Below, piece after piece: positions 54,163-62,688 of a DNA stretch of 64,000 bases. The position numbers and the translations under genes are program-made. The notes beneath the pieces were generated by a model. That model worked only from the letters and a program-made list of their open reading frames with translations. It was not told where the DNA came from and did not search any database. Position 1 is the stretch's first letter, and each line of letters begins with the position of its first letter. The DNA is from Sphingomonas sp. R647. Its GTDB lineage: Bacteria > Pseudomonadota > Alphaproteobacteria > Sphingomonadales > Sphingomonadaceae. The DNA is taken from positions 186,001 to 250,000 of the forward strand of contig NZ_JAIQXT010000005.1 of assembly GCF_020177055.1 (NCBI RefSeq). Reading direction: 5' to 3'.

Positions 54163-56138
54163 ACAGGGTCCACCAATGCGATGAGTTCGGGTAGGGTCAG
54201 CGGCTCGGCGCAGAGGAAACCCTGATAATATTGGCACCCCTCCTTGGCGAGCAGGTCGAGCTGTTCGGGGGTTTCGACCCCTTCGGCGATGACGGTGAGG
54301 CCGAGCGAGCGCGCCATGTCGATGACGCCGCGCACGACGATGCGGTCGCGCGCGCTGCCGGTGATGTCCTGAGTCAGCTTGCGGTCGACCTTGAGGTAAT
54401 CGAGCGGGAGCGCCTTGAGATAGGCGAGGCTGGAATAGCCGGTGCCGAAATCGTCGATTGCGACACGGCAGCCGGCCGCGCGCAGCTCGCTGAGCAGGCG
54501 TGAGGCTTCGCCGAGGTCGTCGATCAGGCCGCCTTCGGTGATTTCGACAGTCAGGCGCGCGCGCGGAAAGCCGCTGGTGTCGACCCAGTCGAGGAACAGG
54601 TCGGCAAAGCTCGAGCGCGCGACATCGGCGGCGGTGACGTTGACCGAGAGGCGCAGATGGCGGAGTGCGGCGGGCCAGCGTGCGGCCTGCGCGAGTGCAA
54701 GCCGCTGGACATGCTCCGAAAGCGCGAGTTCGAGTTCGGCGCGGGCGGCGGCGGCGAACAGGGTTTCGGCGCCGACCTCGCCATGGTCGGGGTGGCGCCA
54801 GCGGGCCAGCGCCTCGACCCCGACGATCGCGCCGGTGGCGACGGCGACCTGGGGCTGCATGCGCAACTCGATCTCCCCCGCGTCCATCGCGCGGCGCAGG
54901 TCGATCGCGAGCGTTTCGATCGGCACGCTGAGGGTGCGGTCGCTCTCTTCCCCGGCAAGTGCCTCACCCGCCCGGCGCATCAGCGCGGCGGCATCGTCGT
55001 CGGGGCGGGAGTGCGCGGTGGCGACGCGCGCGCCGACCGGGGCGATGGCGTCGCCGATGACGAAGGGGCGGGTCAGCGCGTCCTCGATCCCCTTGGCAGC
55101 GGCGGCGAGCGTGGCGGGATCGGCATCCTCGACCGCGACGAGGAATTCGGCCCCGCCCATCCGCGCGAGCACGGCGCGACGACCCAGCGTGGCGCGCGCC
55201 GCTTCGGCGATACGGGTCGAGGCGGCGCGCAGCACGGCGTCGCCAGCGTCGCGGCCATAGGCGGTGTTGACCATGTCGAACCGGCCAAGCGCGACGAGGA
55301 TGACGCCGATCGGCTGGGCATCGTCGAGGCGGCGGGTGATCCAGCGGCGCATCCCGGCATCGTCGCGCACGCCGGTAAGCACGTCGCGGACCACGGCGCT
55401 CGCATCCACCTCACCCAGCCGTTCGATCAGCGCGTGGATGCGGCCGGTGCGGGCGTCGCGCTGAAGATGTTCGACCACGCGGCCCGCGCCGGGCAGGTCG
55501 TGCGCAAAGGCGGTCGCCTGAATGCCGTCGCGCAGCCGCTGAAGCGCGCCGCGCATCGCGCCGCGATCGGCGGCCTCGACATGGCGCAGCACGGTGCGCA
55601 GCGAGGGCGCCGAAGTGAGGCCAAGCATCGAGGCGAGTGCTGGCGTCACCTGAAGCGAGCGCAGCGCGGGGTCGTAGCGCCAGCCGAGCGGCTCGCCGGT
55701 CGCAGCGCGGGCGGCTTCGTTGCCGGCACGCTGGGCGTGGCGCGCGGCGAAGCGCAGCGCCTGGACGAACTCGATCTCGCGCATCGGACTGGCGAGGAAA
55801 TGGGTGGCGCCGGCATCGTAAAACTCGCCGAGCCGGGCGGTGTCGTCGCGCGAGACCAGCGCGAGCAGCGCGCCGCCACTGGCGCCGGTGACGGCGGCGA
55901 GCGAGCGGACGGCGGCGAGCCCTTCATCGACCGATCCGCGCGCATCGACCACTGCAACCGCCGCGCCGCTGGCGAGGAAGCGGCGGTCCGCCCCCTCCCC
56001 GCGCCGCGCCGCGACGACGCGCCACCCGGCACGCGCGGCATGGGCGGCAAGCTCGTCACGCTGGCGGAAGGACAGCAGGAACAGCGGGCGATCGCGTCCG
56101 GTCATCGGGGTGGCGGGAACGGGCGCGGCGTCGGTCAT
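54159..56138 (-). CDS. EAL-domain phosphodiesterase with receiver-like, PAS-like and degenerate GGDEF domains
   Basis: A 659-residue signalling protein. The N-terminal 150 residues are receiver-like (LFLLSFRQRDELAAHAAR, AAVAVVDARGSVD, ATHFLASPMREIEF), followed by a PAS-like region. The GGDEF domain (about 255-415) reads RMGGAEFLVAVED, with Ala for Asp at the signature, so cyclase activity is doubtful. The EAL domain (about 425-650) keeps EALARWRHPDHG, LSVNVTAAD, VEITEGG, IDDFGTGYSSLAYLK and TVIAEGVETPEQL, so c-di-GMP hydrolysis is likely. Start: 56138, with 56105 as an alternative. Confidence 0.88.
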   Translation of the reverse strand: MTDAAPVPATPMTGRDRPLFLLSFRQRDELAAHAARAGWRVVAARRGEGADRRFLASGAAVAVVDARGSVDEGLAAVRSLAAVTGASGGALLALVSRDDTARLGEFYDAGATHFLASPMREIEFVQALRFAARHAQRAGNEAARAATGEPLGWRYDPALRSLQVTPALASMLGLTSAPSLRTVLRHVEAADRGAMRGALQRLRDGIQATAFAHDLPGAGRVVEHLQRDARTGRIHALIERLGEVDASAVVRDVLTGVRDDAGMRRWITRRLDDAQPIGVILVALGRFDMVNTAYGRDAGDAVLRAASTRIAEAARATLGRRAVLARMGGAEFLVAVEDADPATLAAAAKGIEDALTRPFVIGDAIAPVGARVATAHSRPDDDAAALMRRAGEALAGEESDRTLSVPIETLAIDLRRAMDAGEIELRMQPQVAVATGAIVGVEALARWRHPDHGEVGAETLFAAAARAELELALSEHVQRLALAQAARWPAALRHLRLSVNVTAADVARSSFADLFLDWVDTSGFPRARLTVEITEGGLIDDLGEASRLLSELRAAGCRVAIDDFGTGYSSLAYLKALPLDYLKVDRKLTQDITGSARDRIVVRGVIDMARSLGLTVIAEGVETPEQLDLLAKEGCQYYQGFLCAEPLTLPELIALVDPV

Positions 56139-56220
56139 CGGCAGCAGTCCTAACCCAAGCCCGGGCGGAACCAAAGCCTTGTCCCCGCGCTACGAACAGC
56201 TTAGCGAATGGAGGATGGCG

Positions 56221-57213
56221 ATGGATCGGCCTTTGATGGACAAGCATGGCCGTGCGATCCGCTACCTGCGGGTATCGGTGACCGACCGGTGCGACCTGCG
56301 CTGTCGCTATTGCATGGCCGAAGAGATGACATTTTTGCCGCGCAGCGAATTGCTGGCGCTGGAGGAAATCGCGCTGATTGCCGAACGGTTCGTCGCGCGC
56401 GGGGTGACCAAGATCCGGCTGACCGGGGGCGAGCCGCTGGTGCGGCGCGACGCGCTGGATCTGGTGCGGCGGCTGGGGCGCAGCGTGGGTGCCGGGCTGA
56501 ACGAGTTGACGCTGACCACCAATGGCACGCGGCTGGCGACCCATGCGGCTGCGCTGGCGGATGCAGGCGTGCGGCGGATCAATGTCAGCCTCGACAGCCG
56601 CGATCCCGAGATTTTCCGGCATGTCACCCGGCATGGCGATGTGCGCCAAGTGCTCGACGGCATCGCAGCGGCGCAGGCGGCCGGGCTGGACGTCAAGATC
56701 AACATGGTTGCGATGAAGGGGCTGAACGAAGCCGAGATCCCGGCGATGCTGGAATGGACCAGCGCGCAGGGCATCGACCTGACGCTGATCGAGACGATGC
56801 CGCTGGGGCGGATCGACGAGGATCGCGCCGATCGCTTCGTGCCGCTGACCGCGGTGTTCGACGATTTGTCTGCACAATTCGACCTGACCCGCGATGCCCA
56901 TGACAGCGGCGGTCCGGCACGCTACTGGCGCGTTGGCGGGACCGGCGCGCGGCTGGGCCTGATTTCCCCGCTCACGGGCAATTTCTGCGACAGCTGCAAC
57001 CGCGTGCGGCTGACCACGGAGGGCAAGTTGTTCACCTGTCTGGGCCATGACGACCAGGTCGATCTGAAGGCCGCGATCCGCAGCGGCGGGCTGGCGGCGG
57101 TCGATGATGCGATCGATACGGCGCTGGCGGCAAAGCCCGCGCGCCACAGTTTCGACGTCGCGCCGGGCGCTGCGCCGGCTGTTTCGCGGCATATGAGCGT
57201 GACCGGCGGATGA
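56221..57213 (+). CDS. moaA: GTP 3',8-cyclase (molybdenum cofactor biosynthesis protein A)
   Basis: Radical SAM enzyme that starts molybdopterin synthesis from GTP. The 330-residue protein has SVTDRCDLRCRYCMAEE (Cys24, Cys28, Cys31 for the SAM cluster), TGGEPLVRRD, and the C-terminal cluster NFCDSCNRVRLTTEGKLFTC. It ends in Gly-Gly as usual for MoaA. The ATG at 56221 is placed six bases after GGAGG; an ATG two codons earlier is too close. No other moa genes are in the window. The stop overlaps nadK (ATGA). Confidence 0.95.
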   Translation: MDRPLMDKHGRAIRYLRVSVTDRCDLRCRYCMAEEMTFLPRSELLALEEIALIAERFVARGVTKIRLTGGEPLVRRDALDLVRRLGRSVGAGLNELTLTTNGTRLATHAAALADAGVRRINVSLDSRDPEIFRHVTRHGDVRQVLDGIAAAQAAGLDVKINMVAMKGLNEAEIPAMLEWTSAQGIDLTLIETMPLGRIDEDRADRFVPLTAVFDDLSAQFDLTRDAHDSGGPARYWRVGGTGARLGLISPLTGNFCDSCNRVRLTTEGKLFTCLGHDDQVDLKAAIRSGGLAAVDDAIDTALAAKPARHSFDVAPGAAPAVSRHMSVTGG

Positions 57214-57983
57214 GCGACGTACGCCGGGCGCTGGCCGCCTCTCCCACCACGCCGGCGGAAACCGCTGCGGCGGAACTGCTCGCCGGGCGCGATTGGGTGG
57301 ACGTCGATGATGCCGACATGGTCGTCGCGCTGGGTGGCGATGGATTCATGCTGCAGACGCTGCACGCGATGCTGGAGCGGCGTCGGATCGTGCCGGTGTT
57401 CGGCATGAACCTGGGCACCATCGGCTTTCTGATGAACGACTGGCAGCCCGAGGGGCTGGAGGATCGGCTGGCGCGGGCGCGGCCGTTCAAGGTGTCGCCG
57501 CTGGTGATGACCGCGACGACGATGGACGGCGAGCGCCACGTCCTGCCGGCGATCAACGAGGTGTCGTTGCTGCGCGAGACGCGCCAGACCGCCAAGCTGG
57601 AGGTGCGGGTCAACGATCGCGTGGTGCTGCCCGAACTGGTGTGCGACGGCATCCTGGTGGCGACGCCGGCGGGGTCGACCGCGTATAATCTGTCGGCGCA
57701 TGGCCCGATTCTGCCGCTCGGCTCGCGGCTGCTCGCGCTGACCCCGATCAGCCCGTTTCGCCCGCGGCGCTGGCGCGGCGCGATCCTGCCCGAAAAGACG
57801 CGAATCTCGCTGCGCGTGCTCGACCCCGGCAAGCGCCCGGTCAGCGCGGTGGCGGACCAGCGCGAGGTGCGCGACGTGGCGCAGGTCGACATCGCGATCG
57901 ACCGCAACCGCGACCTGACCTTGCTGTTCGATCCCGAACACGCGCTGGATGAGCGGATCACGATGGAACAGTTTATCGCGTGA
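57210..57983 (+). CDS. nadK: NAD kinase
   Basis: Phosphorylates NAD to NADP. The 257-residue protein has VVALGGDGFMLQTLH (the GGDG motif), VFGMNLGTIGFLMN, PAINEVSLLRE and LVATPAGSTAYNLSAHGPIL, all diagnostic. Length is on the short side but normal for alphaproteobacteria (about 255). It is coupled to moaA by ATGA. Its stop is followed by an intergenic repeat and then tRNA-Asn. Confidence 0.95.
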   Translation: MSDVRRALAASPTTPAETAAAELLAGRDWVDVDDADMVVALGGDGFMLQTLHAMLERRRIVPVFGMNLGTIGFLMNDWQPEGLEDRLARARPFKVSPLVMTATTMDGERHVLPAINEVSLLRETRQTAKLEVRVNDRVVLPELVCDGILVATPAGSTAYNLSAHGPILPLGSRLLALTPISPFRPRRWRGAILPEKTRISLRVLDPGKRPVSAVADQREVRDVAQVDIAIDRNRDLTLLFDPEHALDERITMEQFIA

Positions 57984-57990
57984 GTGCCCA

Positions 57991-58159
57991 ATTCCTCCCC
58001 TGCCCGCAGGGGAGGTGGCAGCACGCAGTGCTGACAGAGTGGCCGCCGTCGTTAGACGGCGGAATTTTGCCGAGCGGTTCACGGCTGTCTGCGCAGCCGC
58101 CCCTCCACCACCCGCTGCGCGGGCGGTCCCCCTCCCCTGAGCAAGCTCAGGGGAGGAAT
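57991..58159. repeat. Long imperfect palindrome (third intergenic repeat, diverged)
   Basis: CCTCCCCTGCCCGCAGGGGAGG at the left and CTCCCCTGAGCAAGCTCAGG with GGAGGAAT at the right, with ACCACCCGCTGCGCGGGCGG inside. It is related in plan to the copies at 33424 and 49490 but differs in sequence. It fills the space after nadK. Confidence 0.75.
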
Positions 58160-58237
58160 GAGAAGCCTCCCAAAAAATCCCGTTTTCCCCGCTTGCAATG
58201 CGCCGCACCCCTTCGTATAGGCGCGCCTCGCTGTCGT

Positions 58238-58312
58238 TCCCCGATAGCTCAGCGGTAGAGTAGGTGACTGTTAATCACTTGGTCGTTGGTTCGAATCCAA
58301 CTCGGGGAGCCA
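58238..58312 (+). tRNA. tRNA-Asn (anticodon GTT), probable integration site
   Basis: The cloverleaf is complete: acceptor TCCCCGA/TCGGGGA, D arm GCTCAGCGGTAGAG, anticodon loop CTGTTAA giving GTT, T arm TTGGTTCGAATCCAA, and encoded GCCA. A P4-type integrase gene lies 158 bases downstream in the same direction, so the 3' half is probably the left attachment site. The tRNA itself is intact, as expected when the element restores it. Confidence 0.95.
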
Positions 58313-58425
58313 ATTCTTAGGGCCACGCGAGGCCAAGGGGGGACAAAACCCCTTGAATTCAGCCGATCTAGCCCGCACAGACGGGCCACGGCGGGACATC
58401 GCGGGTCAGGGAAACGCCCCCAAGG

Positions 58426-58471
58426 TGGGGGCACTCTTGGGGCACCGGTCGCCGCATCTGGGGGCACCGGT
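58426..58471 (+). repeat. Three direct repeats before the integrase gene
   Basis: TGGGGGCAC at 58426, TGGGGCACCGGT at 58438 and TGGGGGCACCGGT at 58459 are spaced 12 and 21 bases apart. Such G-rich direct repeats near the int gene of P4-like elements are plausible arm-type binding sites for the integrase. Confidence 0.5.
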
Positions 58472-59724
58472 TGCTGACCGACATGCAGTGCCGCAAGGCG
58501 GCGAAGAAGGACAAGCCCTACAAGCTGGCCGACGCACTCGGGCTGTATCTCTATGTCACGCCGACCGGCTTCCGCTCGTGGCGCTTCAAGTACCGCATCG
58601 ATGGCAAGGAGAAGCGGCTGATCTTCGGCCCCTATCCCGATGTGCCGTTGAGCGAGGCCCGCGAGCTGCGCGACGCCGCGCGCAAGCATCTCCGGACGGG
58701 GCGGGATCCAGCGTTCGAGCGAAAGCGCGATCAGGCAGCGGCGGCGCGATCGTCGGCCAACACATTCGAATCGGTGGCGCTGGAGTGGCACCAGCTGAAG
58801 GCGCCGACCCTGGCCGCGCGCTATGCCCGACAAATCCTCGATCGGTTGAAGGCGGATGTCTTCCCGCTGATCGGCGCGCATCCGGTGAGCGAGATCACGC
58901 CGGCCGAGGTGCTGGACGTTGTTCGCGTGATCGAGCGGCGCGGCTCGACGGAGATGGCGCACAAGGTTCGGTCGCACATTTCGGACGTGTTCGTCCACGC
59001 GATCGCGACGGGCAAGGCGCAGCAAGATCCTGCGCACGTCATCCGCAAGGCGCTCAAGCCTACGACCCCTCGGCTGTGGCCGGCGATGACGCGCATCGTC
59101 CCCGCGCGCGAGGTGCTGGCGAAGGCGGAGGCGCAACACCGCAGCTACTGGGCGTCGCGATTCGCCTCTCGACTTTTGGCGCTGACAGCCGCGCGCCCTG
59201 GTGTGGTGCGGTTGGCGGAGCGGGACGAGTTCGAGGATCTCGACGGCACGGCGCCGATCTGGCGCATCCCGGCCGAGAAGATGAAGCTGACGCGCGAGCG
59301 CAAGAACGACGTCACCTTCGAGTTCGTCATCCCGCTGTCGCGTCAGGCGGTCGAGCTCGTGCAGCAGGCGCTGACGCTGTCGAACGCGCCGCGGCTGCTC
59401 TTCCCCAGCATCCGCAGCCTCCACAAGCCGATCAGCGACTCGACGCTGAGCAAGCTGTACCGGGACGCGGGCTTCAGCGGACAGCACGTGCCGCATGGCT
59501 GGCGCGCAACCTTTTCCACGATCATGAACGAGCAGGCGGCGATCGACGATCGCGAACGCGACCGCGCCATCATCGACATGATGCTCGCGCACATGCCCGA
59601 GGGGGTCGAGGCGGCGTACAACCGTGCGGCCTACATGCCACGCCGGCGCGCGCTCGCGCAGCAATGGGCGGACATGCTCATCAGAGGACTGGAAACGCCG
59701 GAGCAGCTCGCCGCCAGGCGTTGA
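58471..59724 (+). CDS. P4-type tyrosine integrase
   Basis: A 417-residue site-specific recombinase of the P4 integrase type. The N-terminal DUF4102-like domain has YLYVTPTGFRSWRFKY and LIFGPYPDVPLSEARELRDA, the middle is a SAM-like core-binding domain, and the catalytic domain has LTAARPGVVRLAE (Arg), HGWRATFSTIMNEQ (His-x-x-Arg) and AAYNRAAYMPRR (Tyr). It would move the element in and out of the neighbouring tRNA-Asn. TTG at 58471 or ATG at 58483 is the start; P4-type integrases commonly begin near this LTD motif. Confidence 0.9.
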   Translation: MLTDMQCRKAAKKDKPYKLADALGLYLYVTPTGFRSWRFKYRIDGKEKRLIFGPYPDVPLSEARELRDAARKHLRTGRDPAFERKRDQAAAARSSANTFESVALEWHQLKAPTLAARYARQILDRLKADVFPLIGAHPVSEITPAEVLDVVRVIERRGSTEMAHKVRSHISDVFVHAIATGKAQQDPAHVIRKALKPTTPRLWPAMTRIVPAREVLAKAEAQHRSYWASRFASRLLALTAARPGVVRLAERDEFEDLDGTAPIWRIPAEKMKLTRERKNDVTFEFVIPLSRQAVELVQQALTLSNAPRLLFPSIRSLHKPISDSTLSKLYRDAGFSGQHVPHGWRATFSTIMNEQAAIDDRERDRAIIDMMLAHMPEGVEAAYNRAAYMPRRRALAQQWADMLIRGLETPEQLAARR

Positions 59725-59740
59725 TCGCGGGAGGCCGCGC

Positions 59741-60553
59741 ATGACGGCCCGCGTCTCCACCACGCCCTCGGGCGCGTCCGCGTTCGGACTTTTCGCCAAG
59801 GCGCTCGCCTCCGGTACCGCGGCGAAGATCCGCGGCGACGCATCGCGATCGGGCGCTCCGGTCTGGCGCAACAGTTACTATGTCGGGCAGATCGAGGATC
59901 GCATCTGGAAGCCGATCAATGGCGGCACCCGCCGTGGCGGCAAACGCTGGACGGCGGCGCTGCTGGGCGCGGCCAAGCGATTCGAGCGGAAGACCCGCGC
60001 CGAGCGCCGCGAGATCGAGCCTGGCGCGCGCAACGGCGCGCTGGGCGACGTCGGCCTGGCTGTGCTGGAATACCTCTATGGCCTCGTCGATTTTCAGACC
60101 GGCCGCCTCGAGCCCGCCCTGCGCACCATCGCCGACGCCGTCGGCCACAGCTACTCCGCAGTGCATAAGGCGCTGGTGCGCCTGCGCGACAACGGATTCC
60201 TCTCGTGGATGCGGCGCAGTGAGCCGGTCGAGGATCCGCAGCCGGGAGGGCCACCGGCAAAGCAGGTGAGCAACGCCTACGCGCTGCTGTGCCCGGCCGG
60301 GATGAAGGCGTGGCTCAATCGCCTCTTAGGCAAGGGCCACCATCCGGAATGCGACGCCGATCGCCGCAAGCGCGAGCGCGCCGAGTTCGATGCGATGCTC
60401 GCCGGCCTGACGGCTCAGGAGCGCCTCGCCGCAACCTGGACTGGCAGCGCGCTGCTGGGCGACACGCTCGCGGGGCTTGCCGCCGCAGTCGACCGTCGCG
60501 AAAGCCAGAGTCGCGAATCCTCCAGGACCGATGAGATCGGGGGATCATTCTGA
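59741..60553 (+). CDS. HTH protein of the prophage, probably replication-related
   Basis: A 270-residue protein starting at 59741 behind GGGAGG. A winged-helix stretch (RTIADAVGHSYSAVHKALVR, then LRDNGFLSWMRR) lies at about residues 130-165. The N-terminal part has RNSYYVGQIEDRIWKPIN and a basic linker. Proteins of this form occur near the integrase in sphingomonad prophages and plasmids and may start replication, but the family is not named with certainty. The integrase ends 16 bases upstream, so they are probably co-transcribed. Confidence 0.65.
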   Translation: MTARVSTTPSGASAFGLFAKALASGTAAKIRGDASRSGAPVWRNSYYVGQIEDRIWKPINGGTRRGGKRWTAALLGAAKRFERKTRAERREIEPGARNGALGDVGLAVLEYLYGLVDFQTGRLEPALRTIADAVGHSYSAVHKALVRLRDNGFLSWMRRSEPVEDPQPGGPPAKQVSNAYALLCPAGMKAWLNRLLGKGHHPECDADRRKRERAEFDAMLAGLTAQERLAATWTGSALLGDTLAGLAAAVDRRESQSRESSRTDEIGGSF

Positions 60554-60833
60554 TCCATGTAAAGGCAGGTCGCTTCGCGACGCGCATTTGATCTGAAACC
60601 CCACAACCTGCGTCCACGCACCCAACCGGATCGCCCGACAGCGCCTCCGGGATGCGGCGGCATGCGCCGCCGCGTGGCTTTCCAAGGGGGAAAGGGTCAA
60701 GGCTCGTCCGCCCGATTGGCGTCTAGCGCGACGCTAGGGCGGTCAGGAGTGGCCCCGAGGGGCAAGCCGCCGCTCCTCGCAACAAACTGCAACGCGGCCC
60801 CTGTACGGCCCACCGCCCGCCCAGCGGCGCGAT
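60554..60833. other. Prophage intergenic region
   Basis: About 280 bases without a supported gene; the open frames here are Arg-rich shadows. No origin or phage attachment repeat was recognised. Confidence 0.35.
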
Positions 60834-61382
60834 TTGGCTCTCGCAACAAAACCGGTACCAAAAGCCTCCGGGCGAGGCGCGGGGGCAAGCGCGGCGCTGG
60901 GGGTCTGGCCGCCGCCGCCCGTTCGTGCTTTGTTCCCTTCAGTGTTCCGCGATTCGAAATCGATCTCTCAGGCCGACTGGCTGCGCCACCGCTGGGCTGT
61001 CGATATCGGCCGGCGCGTGATGCTGGGCGAGGTCACGCACATCGTGAGCGTCGGCGGCTGCGAGCTGACGCACCATCGCACCGCTGCCGCAGCAAGCCGC
61101 GTGGCCGAGCAACTCAGCCCCGTCAGTCTCGAGGAGATGATCGCGCGATATCCGGAGTTCGCCGCCGGCGTCGCGTTGATCGAAGGATACGCCCGGCCCG
61201 TGGAGCCGGGCCAAAGCCCGCGTCTGGCGCGGGTCCCGCGACGCTTATGGGCGAGCTACGATGTACTGCTGGTCTCTCGACAGGCCCGGTACCTTTGCCT
61301 GATATCGGCCAAGGCCCGGGCCATGTTTCCGCGGCACCATGCCGTCTTCGTTCGAGTTTATCCCCCGGTCGGCAAGGCGTAG
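60834..61382 (+). CDS. Hypothetical prophage protein, start uncertain
   Basis: A frame of 182 codons from a TTG. The first 40 residues are Pro/Ala-rich and probably not coding, but from about residue 38 it reads like a protein: DSKSISQADWLRHRWAVDIG, MLGEVTHIVSVGGCELTHHR, SLEEMIARYPEFAAGVALIE. A start at the ATG at 61020 would give 120 residues. No family recognised. Its last 25 bases overlap the convergent methylase gene. Confidence 0.4.
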   Translation: MALATKPVPKASGRGAGASAALGVWPPPPVRALFPSVFRDSKSISQADWLRHRWAVDIGRRVMLGEVTHIVSVGGCELTHHRTAAAASRVAEQLSPVSLEEMIARYPEFAAGVALIEGYARPVEPGQSPRLARVPRRLWASYDVLLVSRQARYLCLISAKARAMFPRHHAVFVRVYPPVGKA

Positions 61383-62197
61383 TTGCTGATCAGCAGTTCA
61401 CCAGCGCGAACTCCGCCTGACTTCATTCCGCCGACGGTGTAGGTCGTTTGGACCTCGGCCATCTGAAATCCGTCGAAGCACTGGCGTACCCCTGGGCAAT
61501 CGTTGATCGACAGGAGGAACTTCCCGCGCACTCCGCGCAGCGCGCCCGCGAGACGATCGAAGTCGTGCCGCCCGAATAGCTCGGCCCCATAATCGTCCTC
61601 GCTGCCCCAATATGGCGGGTCGAGGTAGAACAGCGCGTCGGCGCGGTCATAGCGCCCGATGAAGGTCGCGAAGTCGAGCTGCTCGATCCACACGCCGCAC
61701 AGCCGCTCGTGAATGTCGGCGAGCAGCGGCTCCAGCTTCGATACGTCGAACCGAGCCGACTGACCCGGCGAGATGCCGAAATGACGCCCGGCGACCTTGC
61801 CGCCGAAACCGAGCTTCTGGACATAAAGGAACCGGGCCGCGCGCTGCAGGTCGGTAAGGCGCGTCGGATCCATGCCGATCAGCCGGTCGAACTCCGCGCG
61901 GCTGGCGACCCGCCAGCGCAGCATATCGATCAAATAGGGATAGTGCTCCTGGAGCACGCGAAACAACGTGGCGACGTCACCCGACGCATCGTTGATCGCC
62001 TCGACACTCGGCCGACGCCGGCGCCGAAGGAAGATGCCGCCCATGCCGACGAAGGGCTCGCCATAGAGCGCATGCTCGGTCGCATCGATCATCGGAACGA
62101 TCTTTCGCGCGAGGTTGCGCTTCCCGCCGATATAGCCGGCGGCGGGACGGACGGGGGAAACAGGGGTGCTTGACGGGTTCATTGCATACGTGTCCAT
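61358..62197 (-). CDS. DNA adenine methylase, D12 class (Dam-like)
   Basis: A 279-residue DNA N6-adenine methyltransferase with the D12-class order of motifs: AAGYIGGKRNLARKI (SAM site, about residues 19-33), GEPFVGMGGIFLRRR, INDASGDV and the catalytic YLDPPYWGSEDDYG (DPPY at 193-196). The target site is unknown. No restriction enzyme is next to it, so it is probably a solitary phage methylase. ATG 62197 or 62182 may be the start. Confidence 0.9.
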   Translation of the reverse strand: MDTYAMNPSSTPVSPVRPAAGYIGGKRNLARKIVPMIDATEHALYGEPFVGMGGIFLRRRRRPSVEAINDASGDVATLFRVLQEHYPYLIDMLRWRVASRAEFDRLIGMDPTRLTDLQRAARFLYVQKLGFGGKVAGRHFGISPGQSARFDVSKLEPLLADIHERLCGVWIEQLDFATFIGRYDRADALFYLDPPYWGSEDDYGAELFGRHDFDRLAGALRGVRGKFLLSINDCPGVRQCFDGFQMAEVQTTYTVGGMKSGGVRAGELLISNYALPTGG

Positions 62198-62358
62198 GGG
62201 CCCCGCCCGTTGCGCGGGTGCGGGGTGGCTCAGTCGGCCAGCTGTGTCATGGCGAGTGCATGCTCGTCGGTTTCCGCCTTGCAGGGCGGCGACCCCCGCT
62301 TCCCCCCGGCGCTATTGACGCGGCAACAGCGGCCTGTTGTGTATCCGGCGGGCACAAC

Positions 62359-62688
62359 ATGAGGCCAGCGAACATGTCGGCAGCAACCAAGAATGATTAC
62401 GACGGGTCGTTTCACCGGGATCTATTGTTCGCCGATCAAATCGCTCGCGAGGCGGAGCAATACTATGCCAGCACGCCGATGCCCGCAGAAGATCGGGTGA
62501 CCACGGTTGCCAGGATGGCGGCGCGACTAGCAGTTCAGCGAACTTGGGAACATGCCGCGCGCATCATCCGGCGAGTGGACGAGGATCTGGACCTCAGGGA
62601 TCCGTCACTGTCTGCTTTTGCTGACGCCATAGATGGACGGAAGAGCGTCGGCTATCCCGTTCCGCCTGAGACCCCCACCCGCTCATAA
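62359..62688 (+). CDS. Small hypothetical prophage protein
   Basis: A 109-residue helical, charged protein (SFHRDLLFADQIAREAEQYY, AEDRVTTVARMAARLAVQRT, ARIIRRVDEDLDL) with no membrane segment. The ATG at 62359 (or 62374) gives a protein-like start; the frame further upstream is not coding. No family recognised. Its last 37 bases overlap the end of the convergent portal gene. It stands alone on the plus strand between the methylase and portal genes. Confidence 0.6.
   Translation: MRPANMSAATKNDYDGSFHRDLLFADQIAREAEQYYASTPMPAEDRVTTVARMAARLAVQRTWEHAARIIRRVDEDLDLRDPSLSAFADAIDGRKSVGYPVPPETPTRS

Noticed and set aside
58353..59744. 463-codon frame overlapping the integrase gene
   Set aside because: The integrase frame carries all recombinase motifs; this one is Arg/Ala-rich with none.
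60662..61420. 252-codon Arg-rich frame in the prophage
   Set aside because: Low-complexity basic composition; another frame of the same DNA reads more like protein in its second half.
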